Shown here piece after piece: positions 33,980 through 43,338 of a stretch of 64,000 nt of DNA. The notes below the pieces were generated by a model. It made no database searches and was not told where the DNA came from. It was given only the letters and a program-made list of their open reading frames with translations. This DNA comes from CAWBJO01 sp963789175 (lineage in GTDB: Bacteria > Pseudomonadota > Alphaproteobacteria > Rhizobiales > Aestuariivirgaceae): assembly GCA_963789175.1 (NCBI GenBank), contig CAWBJO010000007.1:372001-436000 (forward strand), given 5' to 3'. How positions within the stretch are numbered: the first letter of the stretch is position 1; the number at the start of each line of letters is the position of its first letter. The translations under genes were made by a program, and so were the position numbers.

Positions 33980-34483
33980 CTAGCTCTGGTTGCCCTTGGC
34001 GGGCGCCTTGAAGAGCTGCACCGGCCGATAGCCCTGTTCGTCGAGGACGCCGAGCTGACGGTTGCTGTGCGCGTCTTCATATTGGCCGTCGTATTGCGGC
34101 GACGGCTCGGCCAGGGGATTGTCGGAGCGGCGGATAGAGCCGTCGACATAGGCGCCGTTGTCGATCGAGATCGTCTCGTTGATCACGTCGCCCTCGATGT
34201 GCCCACCCGAATAGACGTGGACGTGAATGCCGCGGATTGGGCCGATGATGCGTCCGCGGACCAGCACTTCCTCGGCGATGACCTCGCCGTGGATGACGCC
34301 CTGGCTGTCGATGACCACGGCGTGGGCGCGAATGTCGCCGTTGACGGTGCCGTCGATCTGGAGCTCGCCGCCGCTGATGAGGTTGCCCTCGATCACCACG
34401 TCCTCGGTGATGATCGACGGGCCCGACCGTCCGCGTACGGATTCCGTGCCGCTATTCTTCTTGCGCAAGTTCTTGAAGAGCAT
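33980..34483 (-). CDS. Bactofilin (polymer-forming cytoskeletal protein)
   Basis: A 167-residue protein of the DUF583 family that self-assembles into filaments with a beta-helix core: PSIITEDVVIEGNLISGGEL, then repeats of VNGDIRAHAVVIDSQGVI and GEVIAEEVLVRGRIIG. Unstructured tails flank the core. The ATG at 34483 starts inside the last 32 nt of the M23 peptidase gene, so the two are coupled. Bactofilins place wall enzymes, and pairing with an M23 peptidase is a recurring arrangement. Confidence 0.95.
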   Translation of the reverse strand: MLFKNLRKKNSGTESVRGRSGPSIITEDVVIEGNLISGGELQIDGTVNGDIRAHAVVIDSQGVIHGEVIAEEVLVRGRIIGPIRGIHVHVYSGGHIEGDVINETISIDNGAYVDGSIRRSDNPLAEPSPQYDGQYEDAHSNRQLGVLDEQGYRPVQLFKAPAKGNQS

Positions 34484-35801
34484 TTCTCGACTTCCAGAAT
34501 CGAACCGGATCGACGGCCTTGCCGTAAACCCGCGTTTCGTAGTGAAGGTGAGGGCCCGTGCTGCGGCCCGTGTTTCCAAGCTTACCAATAAGATCGCCGC
34601 GGTCTACCCGCTGGCCCACGGCAACCTTAACGGAACTCAAGTGAGCATATCGTGTAGAAACCCCATTGTCATGAAGGATTTCCACCATCTGACCATAGCC
34701 GCCTTCCAGTCCGGCGCGGCGCACGACACCGTCCGCCGTCGCAAGGACGGCGGTGCTCATGTCACCCTTGAAGTCGATGCCGGCGTGCATCGCCATGGAC
34801 TTCCGAAAAGGATCGCGGCGCAGGCCGAAACCGCTGCTCACGCGCTTGACCTCGCGCATGGGAAGGAAGAGCGGCAGCTCCATCGCCTCGAAGGCCATGG
34901 CGTCGTAGGCCGCATAGGTGTCGTAGACCTTGGTCATGCGCTCGGCCAGGTCCTTTTCCTCCGAACTGTCGCCGAAGGCGGGAACGAAGGGCCCGCCGAC
35001 GGCATCGCGTTCGAAGTCGGAATTGGCCACGACCTTCTTGTCGTTGATGCCGAGCCGCGAGAACACCTTGCGGATTTTCGCCGCATCCGCGGTGGCGTCC
35101 TGCACCGCCTCGTCTAGGAGGGCGATCTCCATCCGGCGGTAGCGATCAAAGGAGTCGCGCATGTCGGCGAGCGGCCGTTCGGCCTCGGATTCGAGCCGGA
35201 ATTGCGCGGCATAACGGGCCGTAAACGGCGCCTGGCCGAGGCCGGTCTTGCCGGGCGCCGTTTCAAGCCCGGTATTGTCGTGAGCGTCGGCCGGATCCTC
35301 TTCGGTCGGCTTCTCGGGCACGGTTCCCTCGAGCTCCTTCACGTCGAGGCCGCTGGGCGGACGCCTGGCAATGCTCTGGCGGAAGAATTCGACGAGGCGC
35401 TTGTGACGATCGACGAGCTTCTCGAACTCGGCGCGCACGACGTCCACCTTGCCCAGATATTCGCCCTGGTCGATCATCAGCCGGTCGTTCAGGCCGTCGA
35501 CCTGGCGGCGAAGCTCGGCGATCCGGTCCTCGTATTCGAGGCGCGCGTCGTACATGCCGCGCTCGTTGAGGGCCAGGAGCTGGTCCTTGAACACCATGTT
35601 GATGGTCGAGAAGGCGAGCCAAAAGAGCCCGCCGAGGAGCAGCACGAGGCCGGTGACCTGGACCCATGGGCGCAGGGTGATGAACTGGACCTCGCCCTCG
35701 GATCGCAGGTAGATCTGGCGCGCGCGAAAGACATAGGCGACGGTCTTAAGAATTCCGCGGCGACGTCGACGATAACTACGTTGGCTGGGCGTTTTGCGCA
35801 T
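34452..35801 (-). CDS. M23-family (LytM) metallopeptidase, membrane-anchored
   Basis: A 449-residue protein. A basic cytoplasmic start (QRSYRRRRRGILKT), one membrane segment (VTGLVLLLGGLFWLAFSTI) and a coiled-coil region (residues ~90-160) precede the M23 domain near the end: GFGLRRDPFRKSMAMHAGID, and THLHYE-type motif in GPHLHYETRVYGKAVDPV, giving the zinc ligands H..D and HxH. It should cut peptide cross-bridges in the periplasm. The ATG at 35801 is chosen over 35984, whose extra 61 residues are not protein-like. Confidence 0.94.
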   Translation of the reverse strand: MRKTPSQRSYRRRRRGILKTVAYVFRARQIYLRSEGEVQFITLRPWVQVTGLVLLLGGLFWLAFSTINMVFKDQLLALNERGMYDARLEYEDRIAELRRQVDGLNDRLMIDQGEYLGKVDVVRAEFEKLVDRHKRLVEFFRQSIARRPPSGLDVKELEGTVPEKPTEEDPADAHDNTGLETAPGKTGLGQAPFTARYAAQFRLESEAERPLADMRDSFDRYRRMEIALLDEAVQDATADAAKIRKVFSRLGINDKKVVANSDFERDAVGGPFVPAFGDSSEEKDLAERMTKVYDTYAAYDAMAFEAMELPLFLPMREVKRVSSGFGLRRDPFRKSMAMHAGIDFKGDMSTAVLATADGVVRRAGLEGGYGQMVEILHDNGVSTRYAHLSSVKVAVGQRVDRGDLIGKLGNTGRSTGPHLHYETRVYGKAVDPVRFWKSRNALQELAQEE

Positions 35802-36082
35802 GAGGTTCCGCTTTCGCTTACCGGCAGCCCGGAGAAGCAAATCCCGCGCCGTCGCCGACGGTCGGTTTCGCAGACCATGCACATGAGTTAACCGGCATTG
35901 TTCCCCCGAACAAGGTCCCGATCGCGCCCGTGGGACCTGCCATGCTTTCGTCGCTATGTTGGGTTTGTCTCCAAATTTGGGCAATTCGTTGACCGAGGTC
36001 GCGACTGCCCTGGGGCCGGGCAGAATTCTGTTTGATCACAAAGGCAAATCGGCAAGTATGAACTTCCGCCGCGGACGCGCCC

Positions 36083-39000
36083 GTGATTTGCGTTCGAACT
36101 CGAATCCGGCGACGAGAGAATCACGTCGCGAGACGTTGGAAACCGCACGAGTCGGGTGAAGTGCCAAGGACGATCCGTAAATTCACGCTGCTTTCGGCGA
36201 TGGCGCTCATCGGCACCCTCGTCCTTCTGGCCGTCGTCTTCATGGTGCGCCTGTCGCAGGGCCCCGTCGCGCTCACCTTCCTCACCGGTCCCATCCAATC
36301 CGCCATCAATTCGAATCTCGGTGACTACAGGGTGGAGCTCGCCGGGGCCATCATCGAGCGCGATCAGCTGAGCGGCCAACCGCGTCTGAGGCTGCGAAAC
36401 CTGGTGCTGAAGAACACCCAGGGCGAGGTCATCGCGCAGGCGCCCCGGGCGGCGATCGGCATCGACGGCAAGGCGGTCTTCGCGGGCAGAATCGTTCCCC
36501 GCCAGCTCGAGCTCATCGACGCTCATATCCAGATCCAGCGCGGACTCGACGGCAACTTCAGCCTCGGCTTCGGTAGCGCCCGGACGCCGGACGAGGCGGC
36601 GGACGAGGCGAGCCCCCCGGAGGCCACCGAGCCGGCGACCCCGGGCGTTGCCCTGCGCGAGTTCCTCGACCGGGAGCTCCTGTCCGGGTCACGAGGGCAG
36701 ACGGCAGTCTCGACCCTCGAAACGGTGAAGATCAGCAACGCGTCGCTGACGCTCTTCGACGAGTTCAACCAGGCCAACTGGAACGCACCGGCGGCGAACC
36801 TGCTGTTCCGGCGGATGCCCTACGGATTCGCACTGTTCGCCGACGTCCGGATCGCCACGGGCGGCGAACCGTGGCGGTCGGAGCTCGTGGCCAACTATCG
36901 CGCCGCCAGCCGCACCTTCGCCATCAGCGCCCGGATCTTCGACCTGGTGCCCGCCGACCTGTCGAGCAAGGTCTTCGCCCTGCATCGTCTGGCCCAGGTC
37001 CGGTTCCCCCTGTCGGGGCAGGCGGAAGTGCAGCTCACCGACGAGGGAGAGATAACCAAGGCGAGCGCCGAGCTCACTGCCGCGGCGGGCAACATCGGGT
37101 TTCCGGACTACATCTCGGAGCCCATTTCGATCAGCGAGGGCCTTCTGCGGTTCGACCTCGAGCCGGAGACCGGCGCGTTCGTCCTTCACGACAGCACGGT
37201 GACCCTGCAGGGCGGCGAAGCCGGAGTGCGCGGCCGCATCGCGCCGCAGCGAGCTGCCGACGGCCGGCTCACGGCGCTCGCCGTCAGTCTCAACGTCAGC
37301 GATTTCGTCATGACGCCTGAGAACCGCAAGGCGGCGCGCATCGCGTTCGACCGCGTCGAGCTCAAGGGCATCGCCTCGGTGGTCGAGAACCGGTTCGACA
37401 TCGAAGACTTCATCCTGCAGACGGGGAATGCGGGAGTGCGCCTGAGGGGCAGCTTCGAGGGCGGCGGCACCCCAATCGGCGTGCGCCTGAGCGGCGTCGT
37501 CCGCGACCTTCCCGTCGAGGTGGTCAAGAAACTGTGGCCGCCCATCGTGGCGCCGAACACGCGGAAATGGCTCGACGCCAATGTGACCAAGGGAGTCGTT
37601 CCCGACGGCCTCTTTCAGATCAACGTCCCTAGCGAGACGATCGCCGGAGTGTTCGAAGGTCGGCCGATCCCGGAAGGCCAGATCGACGTGTCGTTCACTC
37701 TCAAGGACGTCGAGACGGGATATTTCGGCGCCCTGCCGCCGATCACCAACGGGGTGGGCAAGGGCCAGCTCAGCGGCAACCGGCTCGAGATCACACTCGA
37801 GAAAGGACGGGTCACCGTCCCGTCGGGCGAGGTCCTCACGCTGACATCGGGCTCGCTCGTGACCACGCCGCTCACCGCGCCGGTGGTGCCCACGATCATC
37901 GATGTCGAGGCGGAGGGAAAGGCGGGCAGCGTCCTCGAACTGCTCGACCAGGATCCTCTCAATTATCCCAGCCAGGCAGGGCTGTCGCCTTCCAGCATGA
38001 GCGGCTCGACGAAATTCAAGCTCAAGGTCGAGCTCAAGGCGTCGCGCGGAAAGAAGCCGCTCGTTACGATCGCCGCCGACGCGGCGGTGAAGGACGTACA
38101 TCTGAAAGGCGTCATCCAGCAGGCCGACATCACCGGCGGCGACATGACCTTCAGCTATGCGGCGGGACGCGTCGGGGCGAAAGGCGTGGTGAAACTCGAA
38201 GGCGTTCCGGCCGCGGTCAGCTGGTCGCGCGCCGTCGGCAAGAACGTGCCCAGCGACCAACGCATCAGCCTCGAAGCCGAGCTCGACGACGCCGAGCGGG
38301 CGAAGCTCGGGCTTTCGACCGCCGGCTTCGTGCGCGGGCCGGTGCGCATCAGGCTCGCGGCGGCGGAGGCGGGCGGCAAGATCACGCGGGCCGAAGTGGA
38401 GGCCGATCTCACTAAGGCGCAGCTCCATGTCGACGCCATGCGATGGTGGCGCGAAGCGGGCGCCAATGCGAAGGCGACCTTCGAGCTCGATGCATCCGAT
38501 CCCGAACGGCGGGCCATCAACGACATCGTCGTCACGGGCGAAGACCTGTTGATCAAGGGCAGCCTGGTGCTCGGCAAGCAGGGAGAGGTCGTCTCGGCGG
38601 ACTTCCCGAACACGACCCTCGACGACAACAACCGGTTCTCGCTAAAAATCCGGAGGAAGGAGGGCGTCGTCGCCGCCACGATCTCAGGCCAGGAGTTCGA
38701 CGCCCGGGCGCTCATCAGCGGCACCTTCAAGTCGACCGTGGCGCCGCCGTCGCCGGTGGAAGCGGTGATGACCCCGGTCACGGTCGATGCGAACTTCGAC
38801 AAGGCCCACGCCCATCGCGGCGAAGCCATCGCGGGTGCAACGGCAAAGCTTTCGGTCATCGGCAACTTCGTCCAGTCAGCGGACATCTCAGGCACCTTCC
38901 TCGGCGGGGCGCCGGTGACGCTGAAGATCGCCCCCAATGCGACGGGCGGCCGCGACATGCGCTTCGTCGCCCGCGACGCCGGAGCAGCGCTCAGGGCCGC

Positions 39001-39586
39001 CAACCTCTATTCGAAAGTGTCGGCCGGGCAGATCGAGCTCTTCGCCCAGCTGGGCAGCGTTTCCGATTCCTCCATCCAGCGCGGCCAGCTCGTCGTCAGG
39101 AACTTTGAGGTCCGCGACGAAACGGCGCTCACCGACATCGATCGCCAGAACACCACGCGCGGCCAGAAGTCGGGCCCGCGGCGTGAAGCGCTGACCTTCA
39201 CGCGCTTCACCATGCCGTTCTCCACCGACAAGACGTTCGTGCGCATCGGCGACTCTCTCCTCAAGGGACCAGACATGGGGGCAACGCTGCAGGGCGTGAT
39301 CCGCAAGCGCGACGGGGCGATCGACATCGGCGGCACGATCATTCCCGCCTATGCGCTCAATGCGGCGCTGAGCGACGTGCCGCTGCTCGGCGAGATCCTC
39401 ACCGGTGGGAAGGGGCAGGGCGTGTTCGGCCTCAATTTCGCGCTACGCGGAACGATGTCGCAGCCGCAGTTCGTGGTGAACCCGGTATCGGCCATCGCCC
39501 CCGGCTTCCTGCGGCGCCTGTTCGACATCGGCGGCAACTATCCCGAGCCCGGGCAGAAGAAGCGGCGGGCGGAACCCAGCAACTAA
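36083..39586 (+). CDS. Large AsmA/YhdP-like envelope protein
   Basis: Up to 1167 residues: one N-terminal membrane segment (LLSAMALIGTLVLLAVVFMV) then a very long periplasmic beta-rich chain with repeats such as VRVELAGAIIERDQLSGQPR-like segments and a conserved carboxyl AsmA_2-type end (GTIIPAYALNAALSDVPLLG). Proteins of the AsmA/TamB/YhdP group form bridge-like grooves that move phospholipid to the outer membrane. The start is uncertain: GTG at 36083, GTG at 36161 or ATG at 36200 are possible, and none has a strong ribosome site. Its stop overlaps that of tyrS on the other strand. Confidence 0.88.
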   Translation: MICVRTRIRRRENHVARRWKPHESGEVPRTIRKFTLLSAMALIGTLVLLAVVFMVRLSQGPVALTFLTGPIQSAINSNLGDYRVELAGAIIERDQLSGQPRLRLRNLVLKNTQGEVIAQAPRAAIGIDGKAVFAGRIVPRQLELIDAHIQIQRGLDGNFSLGFGSARTPDEAADEASPPEATEPATPGVALREFLDRELLSGSRGQTAVSTLETVKISNASLTLFDEFNQANWNAPAANLLFRRMPYGFALFADVRIATGGEPWRSELVANYRAASRTFAISARIFDLVPADLSSKVFALHRLAQVRFPLSGQAEVQLTDEGEITKASAELTAAAGNIGFPDYISEPISISEGLLRFDLEPETGAFVLHDSTVTLQGGEAGVRGRIAPQRAADGRLTALAVSLNVSDFVMTPENRKAARIAFDRVELKGIASVVENRFDIEDFILQTGNAGVRLRGSFEGGGTPIGVRLSGVVRDLPVEVVKKLWPPIVAPNTRKWLDANVTKGVVPDGLFQINVPSETIAGVFEGRPIPEGQIDVSFTLKDVETGYFGALPPITNGVGKGQLSGNRLEITLEKGRVTVPSGEVLTLTSGSLVTTPLTAPVVPTIIDVEAEGKAGSVLELLDQDPLNYPSQAGLSPSSMSGSTKFKLKVELKASRGKKPLVTIAADAAVKDVHLKGVIQQADITGGDMTFSYAAGRVGAKGVVKLEGVPAAVSWSRAVGKNVPSDQRISLEAELDDAERAKLGLSTAGFVRGPVRIRLAAAEAGGKITRAEVEADLTKAQLHVDAMRWWREAGANAKATFELDASDPERRAINDIVVTGEDLLIKGSLVLGKQGEVVSADFPNTTLDDNNRFSLKIRRKEGVVAATISGQEFDARALISGTFKSTVAPPSPVEAVMTPVTVDANFDKAHAHRGEAIAGATAKLSVIGNFVQSADISGTFLGGAPVTLKIAPNATGGRDMRFVARDAGAALRAANLYSKVSAGQIELFAQLGSVSDSSIQRGQLVVRNFEVRDETALTDIDRQNTTRGQKSGPRREALTFTRFTMPFSTDKTFVRIGDSLLKGPDMGATLQGVIRKRDGAIDIGGTIIPAYALNAALSDVPLLGEILTGGKGQGVFGLNFALRGTMSQPQFVVNPVSAIAPGFLRRLFDIGGNYPEPGQKKRRAEPSN

Positions 39587-40836
39587 CTCGGCCTGATCAG
39601 AACGTGCTTCTTGCGGCCGAGCGACAGCTTGACGGCGCCGGCATCGCCGAGATCCCGTTCGGTGAGGACATGGCGGTCGTCGCTCACCGGCGCATCGTTG
39701 ACGCGGACGCCGCCGCCTTGAACGGCGCGCCGTGCTTCGCCGTTCGACGTGGCAAGGCCGGCGGCGACGAGCGCCTTGAGAAGTCCGAGCCCGGACTCGA
39801 TCTCGGCACGCGCCACGTTCACGCTGGGCAGGCCGGTGGCGACGCCGCCTTCCTCGAAGGTGCGCCGTGCCGTCTCCGCCGCCACATCGGCGGCTTCGCG
39901 GCCGTGGAGCAAGGCCGTCGCCTCCGTTGCCAGCGTCTTCTTGGCGTCGTTCAGTTCGGCGCCGCGCAAACTTTCGAGGCGGCCGATCTCTGCCATCGGC
40001 AGGGTCGTGTAGAGCTTGAGGAAGCGGCCGACGTCGGCGTCCTCGGAATTGCGCCAGTACTGCCAGTACTCGTAGGGCGACAACATTTCCGCATTGAGCC
40101 AAACGGCGCCCGAAGCCGTCTTGCCCATCTTGGCGCCCGACGAGGTCGTCAGCAGCGGACAGGTAAGGGCATGCAGCGGATGGGTTCCGAGCCGGCGGCC
40201 GAGATCGATGCCGTTGACGATGTTCCCCCACTGGTCCGAGCCGCCCATCTGCAGATTGCAGCCGTAGCGGCGGGCGAGCTCCACGAAGTCATAGGCCTGG
40301 AGAACCATGTAGTTGAATTCGATGAAGGAGAGCTCGTGCTCGCGCTCGAGCCGCAGCTTCACGGAATCCATGGCGAGCATGCGGTTGACCGAGAAATGCC
40401 GCCCGACGTCGCGCAGGAACTCGATGTAGTTCAAGGGCGCAAGCCACTCGGCATTGTCGACCATGACGGCATCGGTGCGGCCCGATCCGAAGTTCAGGAA
40501 CCTGGCGAAGACCGACTGGATGGACCGCTTGTTCTCCTCGATCTGCTCGACGGAGAGGATGCGGCGCGTCTCGTCGCGGCCCGACGGGTCGCCGACCCGG
40601 GTCGTGCCGCCGCCCATGAGCGCGATGGGCTTGCCCCCGGTGCGCTGGAGCCAATGGAGCATCATGATCGACAGGAGGCTGCCGGCATGCAGGGACGGGG
40701 CGGTGCAATCGTAGCCGACATAGGCGACGATCCCGCCCGCGGCGGCCAACCCGTCCAGGCCCTCAGGATCGGAGATCTGATGAAGATAGCCGCGCTCCGA
40801 GACGATCTTCAGAAATTCGGACTTGAAATTTGCCAT
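39583..40836 (-). CDS. tyrS: Tyrosine--tRNA ligase
   Basis: A 417-residue class I synthetase that charges tRNA-Tyr. Seen: VGYDCTAPSLHAGSLLSIMM, with the HIGH-type motif as LHAG, GGSDQWGNIVNGIDLGRRLG for tyrosine binding, the KMSKS-type loop SGAKMGKTASG, and a carboxyl S4 RNA-binding domain (RRAVQGGGVRVNDAPVSD). The ATG at 40836 gives MANFKSEFLKIVSERG; 13 upstream codons are dropped. Convergent with the AsmA-like gene and divergent from anmK. Confidence 0.96.
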   Translation of the reverse strand: MANFKSEFLKIVSERGYLHQISDPEGLDGLAAAGGIVAYVGYDCTAPSLHAGSLLSIMMLHWLQRTGGKPIALMGGGTTRVGDPSGRDETRRILSVEQIEENKRSIQSVFARFLNFGSGRTDAVMVDNAEWLAPLNYIEFLRDVGRHFSVNRMLAMDSVKLRLEREHELSFIEFNYMVLQAYDFVELARRYGCNLQMGGSDQWGNIVNGIDLGRRLGTHPLHALTCPLLTTSSGAKMGKTASGAVWLNAEMLSPYEYWQYWRNSEDADVGRFLKLYTTLPMAEIGRLESLRGAELNDAKKTLATEATALLHGREAADVAAETARRTFEEGGVATGLPSVNVARAEIESGLGLLKALVAAGLATSNGEARRAVQGGGVRVNDAPVSDDRHVLTERDLGDAGAVKLSLGRKKHVLIRPS

Positions 40837-40886
40837 GGATGCTTGCTCTGTGCCGGTCGCGAGGGCTCTTAGCACGAGATTTCACG

Positions 40887-41984
40887 GTGGCAAAACGGGT
40901 GCGGGCGATCGGATTGATGAGCGGCACGTCGATGGACGGGATCGACGTCGCCGCCATCGAGACGGACGGCGATAGCGAGCTGGCGCGGGGTCCGTTCCTG
41001 TCGGTGCCCTATGATCGCGAGCGCATGGACCGCATCGCGGCCGGGCTGGGCGAGGCACAGTCGATCGTCCATCGGCAGGACCGCCCGGGGGGGCTTTCGG
41101 CGCTCGAGCGGGACCTCACCCACTGGCATGCGGAGGCAGTGCAAAATTTCCTTGCGCAGCATCCGGGCGACAAGCCGGACGTCATCGGCTTCCACGGCCA
41201 GACCCTCCTGCACCGCCCGCAGGATCGGCTCACGATACAGGTGGGGGACGGACGACTGCTCGCCGAGCTCACGGGGATCGACGTCGTCAACGATTTCCGC
41301 GCCGCCGACGTCGAGGCGGGAGGCGAGGGGGCGCCGTTCGTTCCCGCCTACCACCGGGCACTTGCAGCGTCGCTGCCGGACCGCCCGGCCGTGTTCGTGA
41401 ACATCGGCGGGGTCGCCAACGTGACGTTCATCGGCCGGGACGGAGACCTCGTCGCCTTCGACACGGGTCCCGGCAACGGCCTCATCAATGACTGGATGGA
41501 GCAGCATCTCGGCCAGCCGGCCGATTTCGACGGCCGCCACGCCATGCGAGGAAAAGTGAACGCGCGCGTTCTCGACGCGCTTATGGACAATCCCTATTTC
41601 GAGCTGCCGCCGCCCAAGTCCCTCGACCGGAAAAGCTTCACGCTCTCCCCGGTCGGTACACTGCCCCTCGAAGACGGTGCGGCGACGCTCGCCCGTTTCA
41701 CGGCTCGGTCGATCGCGGCGGCCCGCCGCCACCTGCCCGGCCAGCCGTCGCTGTGGGTCGTGTGCGGAGGCGGCCGCCACAATCCGGCGCTGATGGCGGC
41801 CCTGGAAGAGGAAGTGGGAGGAACGGTGACTACTGCGGAAGCACAAGGGTTCGATGGGGACGCCGTAGAGGCGGAGGCCTTCGCCTATCTGGCCGTCCGC
41901 TCGCTGCGCGGGCTGCCTCTCAGCTTTCCGCGCACCACCGGTGTCGCCCGCCCGACAACGGGCGGCGTGCTTCACACCGCCTGA
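40887..41984 (+). CDS. anmK: Anhydro-N-acetylmuramic acid kinase
   Basis: A 365-residue enzyme of wall recycling that opens and phosphorylates 1,6-anhydro-MurNAc to MurNAc-6-phosphate. Seen: AIGLMSGTSMDGIDVAAIE, VIGFHGQTLLHRPQ, FVNIGGVANVTFIGRDGDLV, AFDTGPGNGLINDW and WVVCGGGRHNPALM. GTG at 40887 is used; the frame opens earlier but those residues do not fit the family. The last 13 nt overlap the hydrolase gene on the other strand. It stands with other wall genes in this part of the window. Confidence 0.95.
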   Translation: MAKRVRAIGLMSGTSMDGIDVAAIETDGDSELARGPFLSVPYDRERMDRIAAGLGEAQSIVHRQDRPGGLSALERDLTHWHAEAVQNFLAQHPGDKPDVIGFHGQTLLHRPQDRLTIQVGDGRLLAELTGIDVVNDFRAADVEAGGEGAPFVPAYHRALAASLPDRPAVFVNIGGVANVTFIGRDGDLVAFDTGPGNGLINDWMEQHLGQPADFDGRHAMRGKVNARVLDALMDNPYFELPPPKSLDRKSFTLSPVGTLPLEDGAATLARFTARSIAAARRHLPGQPSLWVVCGGGRHNPALMAALEEEVGGTVTTAEAQGFDGDAVEAEAFAYLAVRSLRGLPLSFPRTTGVARPTTGGVLHTA

Positions 41985-42628
41985 AGGTCCTTCGCCAGAC
42001 GCCGGTCGAGATAGTCGCCGCAGATCTTGACGAGCTCGTCGATGCGGTCCTGGAAGAAATGGTTCGCGCCCTGCATCACCTTGTGCTCGATGGTGATGCC
42101 GCGCTGGGTCTTGAGCTTCGAGACCAGACTTTGCACGGCTTCGGGGGACGTGACCGAATCCATGTCGCCGTTCACGAACAATCCGGAAGCCGGGCAGGGC
42201 GCTAGGAAAGAGAAGTCGTAGTGCTTGGCGAGCGGCGCGATGGAGATGAAGCCCGAAATTTCGGGGCGCCGCATCAGGAGCTGCATGGAGATCCAGGCGC
42301 CGAAGGAGACGCCGACGATCCAGCAGATCTTCGCGTCCTTGTTGTAGGACTGGAGCCAATCGAGCGCCGCCGCCGCGTCGGAAAGCTCACCGGCGCCGTT
42401 CTCGAACATCCCCTGGCTGCGGCCGACGCCGCGGAAATTGAAACGGAGGACCGAAAAACCTCGGTCGACGAAACCATAGTGGAGGGCATGAACGATGGGG
42501 TTGTTCATGGTTCCCCCAAACTGGGGATGCGGGTGAAGCAGGATGGCGATCGGCGAGGACGGCGCCTTGTTGTGGTGGTACCGGCCCTCGATGCGCCCGG
42601 CGGGACCGTTGAAAATGACCTCTGGCAT
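41972..42628 (-). CDS. Alpha/beta hydrolase
   Basis: A 218-residue cytoplasmic protein of the small dienelactone-hydrolase-like type. Seen: ILLHPHPQFGGTMNNPIVHA, FNFRGVGRSQGMFENG, the nucleophile elbow GVSFGAW, the Asp in FVNGDMDSVTSPEAV and the His in GANHFFQDR. Proteins with this exact HPHPQFGGTM start are widespread in alphaproteobacteria and have no assigned substrate. It diverges from the suf operon. Confidence 0.93.
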   Translation of the reverse strand: MPEVIFNGPAGRIEGRYHHNKAPSSPIAILLHPHPQFGGTMNNPIVHALHYGFVDRGFSVLRFNFRGVGRSQGMFENGAGELSDAAAALDWLQSYNKDAKICWIVGVSFGAWISMQLLMRRPEISGFISIAPLAKHYDFSFLAPCPASGLFVNGDMDSVTSPEAVQSLVSKLKTQRGITIEHKVMQGANHFFQDRIDELVKICGDYLDRRLAKDLQAV

Positions 42629-42709
42629 CGGTGGGAAGTACCTGATTTTGCTCAGTCCAGCGCGCCTGGGTGAGGGAAATGCGCCTGGGACCCGCCCTTA
42701 TCGAATAAG

Positions 42710-42756
42710 TTGACTGCCGAAGTCGGAATTCCTATATCCATGATTTAGAACGGTTC
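42710..42756 (+). promoter_or_regulatory. Promoter and operator candidate of the suf operon
   Basis: TTGACT (42710-42715), a 17-nt spacer and TATATC (42733-42738) form a good promoter. The inverted repeat GAAC-G-GTTC (42748-42756) lies where transcription would start, a position suited to repression by the first gene's product. The leader to the ATG is about 118 nt. Confidence 0.55.
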
Positions 42757-42862
42757 AAGGAAATCCCGGCAAAACTTTCTCTTGGACCGGCAGGCGTCTT
42801 AGCACACTGGCGCCCGGCTTTTGCAAGCTTTTTGCCGCAAATCCCGGGCGAAAGGGGCAAAA

Positions 42863-43330
42863 ATGAAACTCTCGACAAAAGGCCGATATGCGGTGATGGC
42901 GATGGCGGACATCGCCAGCCAGCCGTCGGACGCGCCGGTTTCGCTCGCCGCGATCGCCGAGCGCCAGCACATCAGCCAGGAGTATCTCGAGCAGCTGTTC
43001 GCAAAGCTCAGGCGGCGCGGTGTCGTCGAAAGCGCCCGCGGACCTGGCGGGGGCTACCGCCTTGCCCGTAATCCCGAGGACATCCGGATTTCCGACATCG
43101 TATTGGCCGTCGACGAACCTCTGCAGGTCACCCGCTGCGCCGGCGACGCGATCGAAGGCTGTGTCGACGGGCAGAAATGCATCACGCACGACCTGTGGTC
43201 GGCACTCGGGCGGCAGATCTTCGGCTTCCTGTCGGCCGTCACCCTTGGGGACGTCATCCACAAGCGGAACTTCGCCCTGCAGGCGGCGGTCCGCCGGGCC
43301 AAGGCGCATCCGGTCCGCGCCGCAATCTGA
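42863..43330 (+). CDS. iscR: Rrf2-family iron-sulfur regulator (IscR-like)
   Basis: A 155-residue DNA-binding protein that senses Fe-S status and controls the operon it heads. The winged helix is MKLSTKGRYAVMAMADIASQ to ARGPGGGYRLARNP. The cluster ligands are three Cys in TRCAGDAIEGCVDGQKCITH, spaced C-x7-C-x5-C; E. coli IscR has C-x5-C-x5-C, so the first gap is two residues longer. The ATG at 42863 is used; the frame opens 14 codons earlier without support. Could also be named SufR/RirA-like. Confidence 0.85.
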   Translation: MKLSTKGRYAVMAMADIASQPSDAPVSLAAIAERQHISQEYLEQLFAKLRRRGVVESARGPGGGYRLARNPEDIRISDIVLAVDEPLQVTRCAGDAIEGCVDGQKCITHDLWSALGRQIFGFLSAVTLGDVIHKRNFALQAAVRRAKAHPVRAAI

Positions 43331-43338
43331 GGACACCT

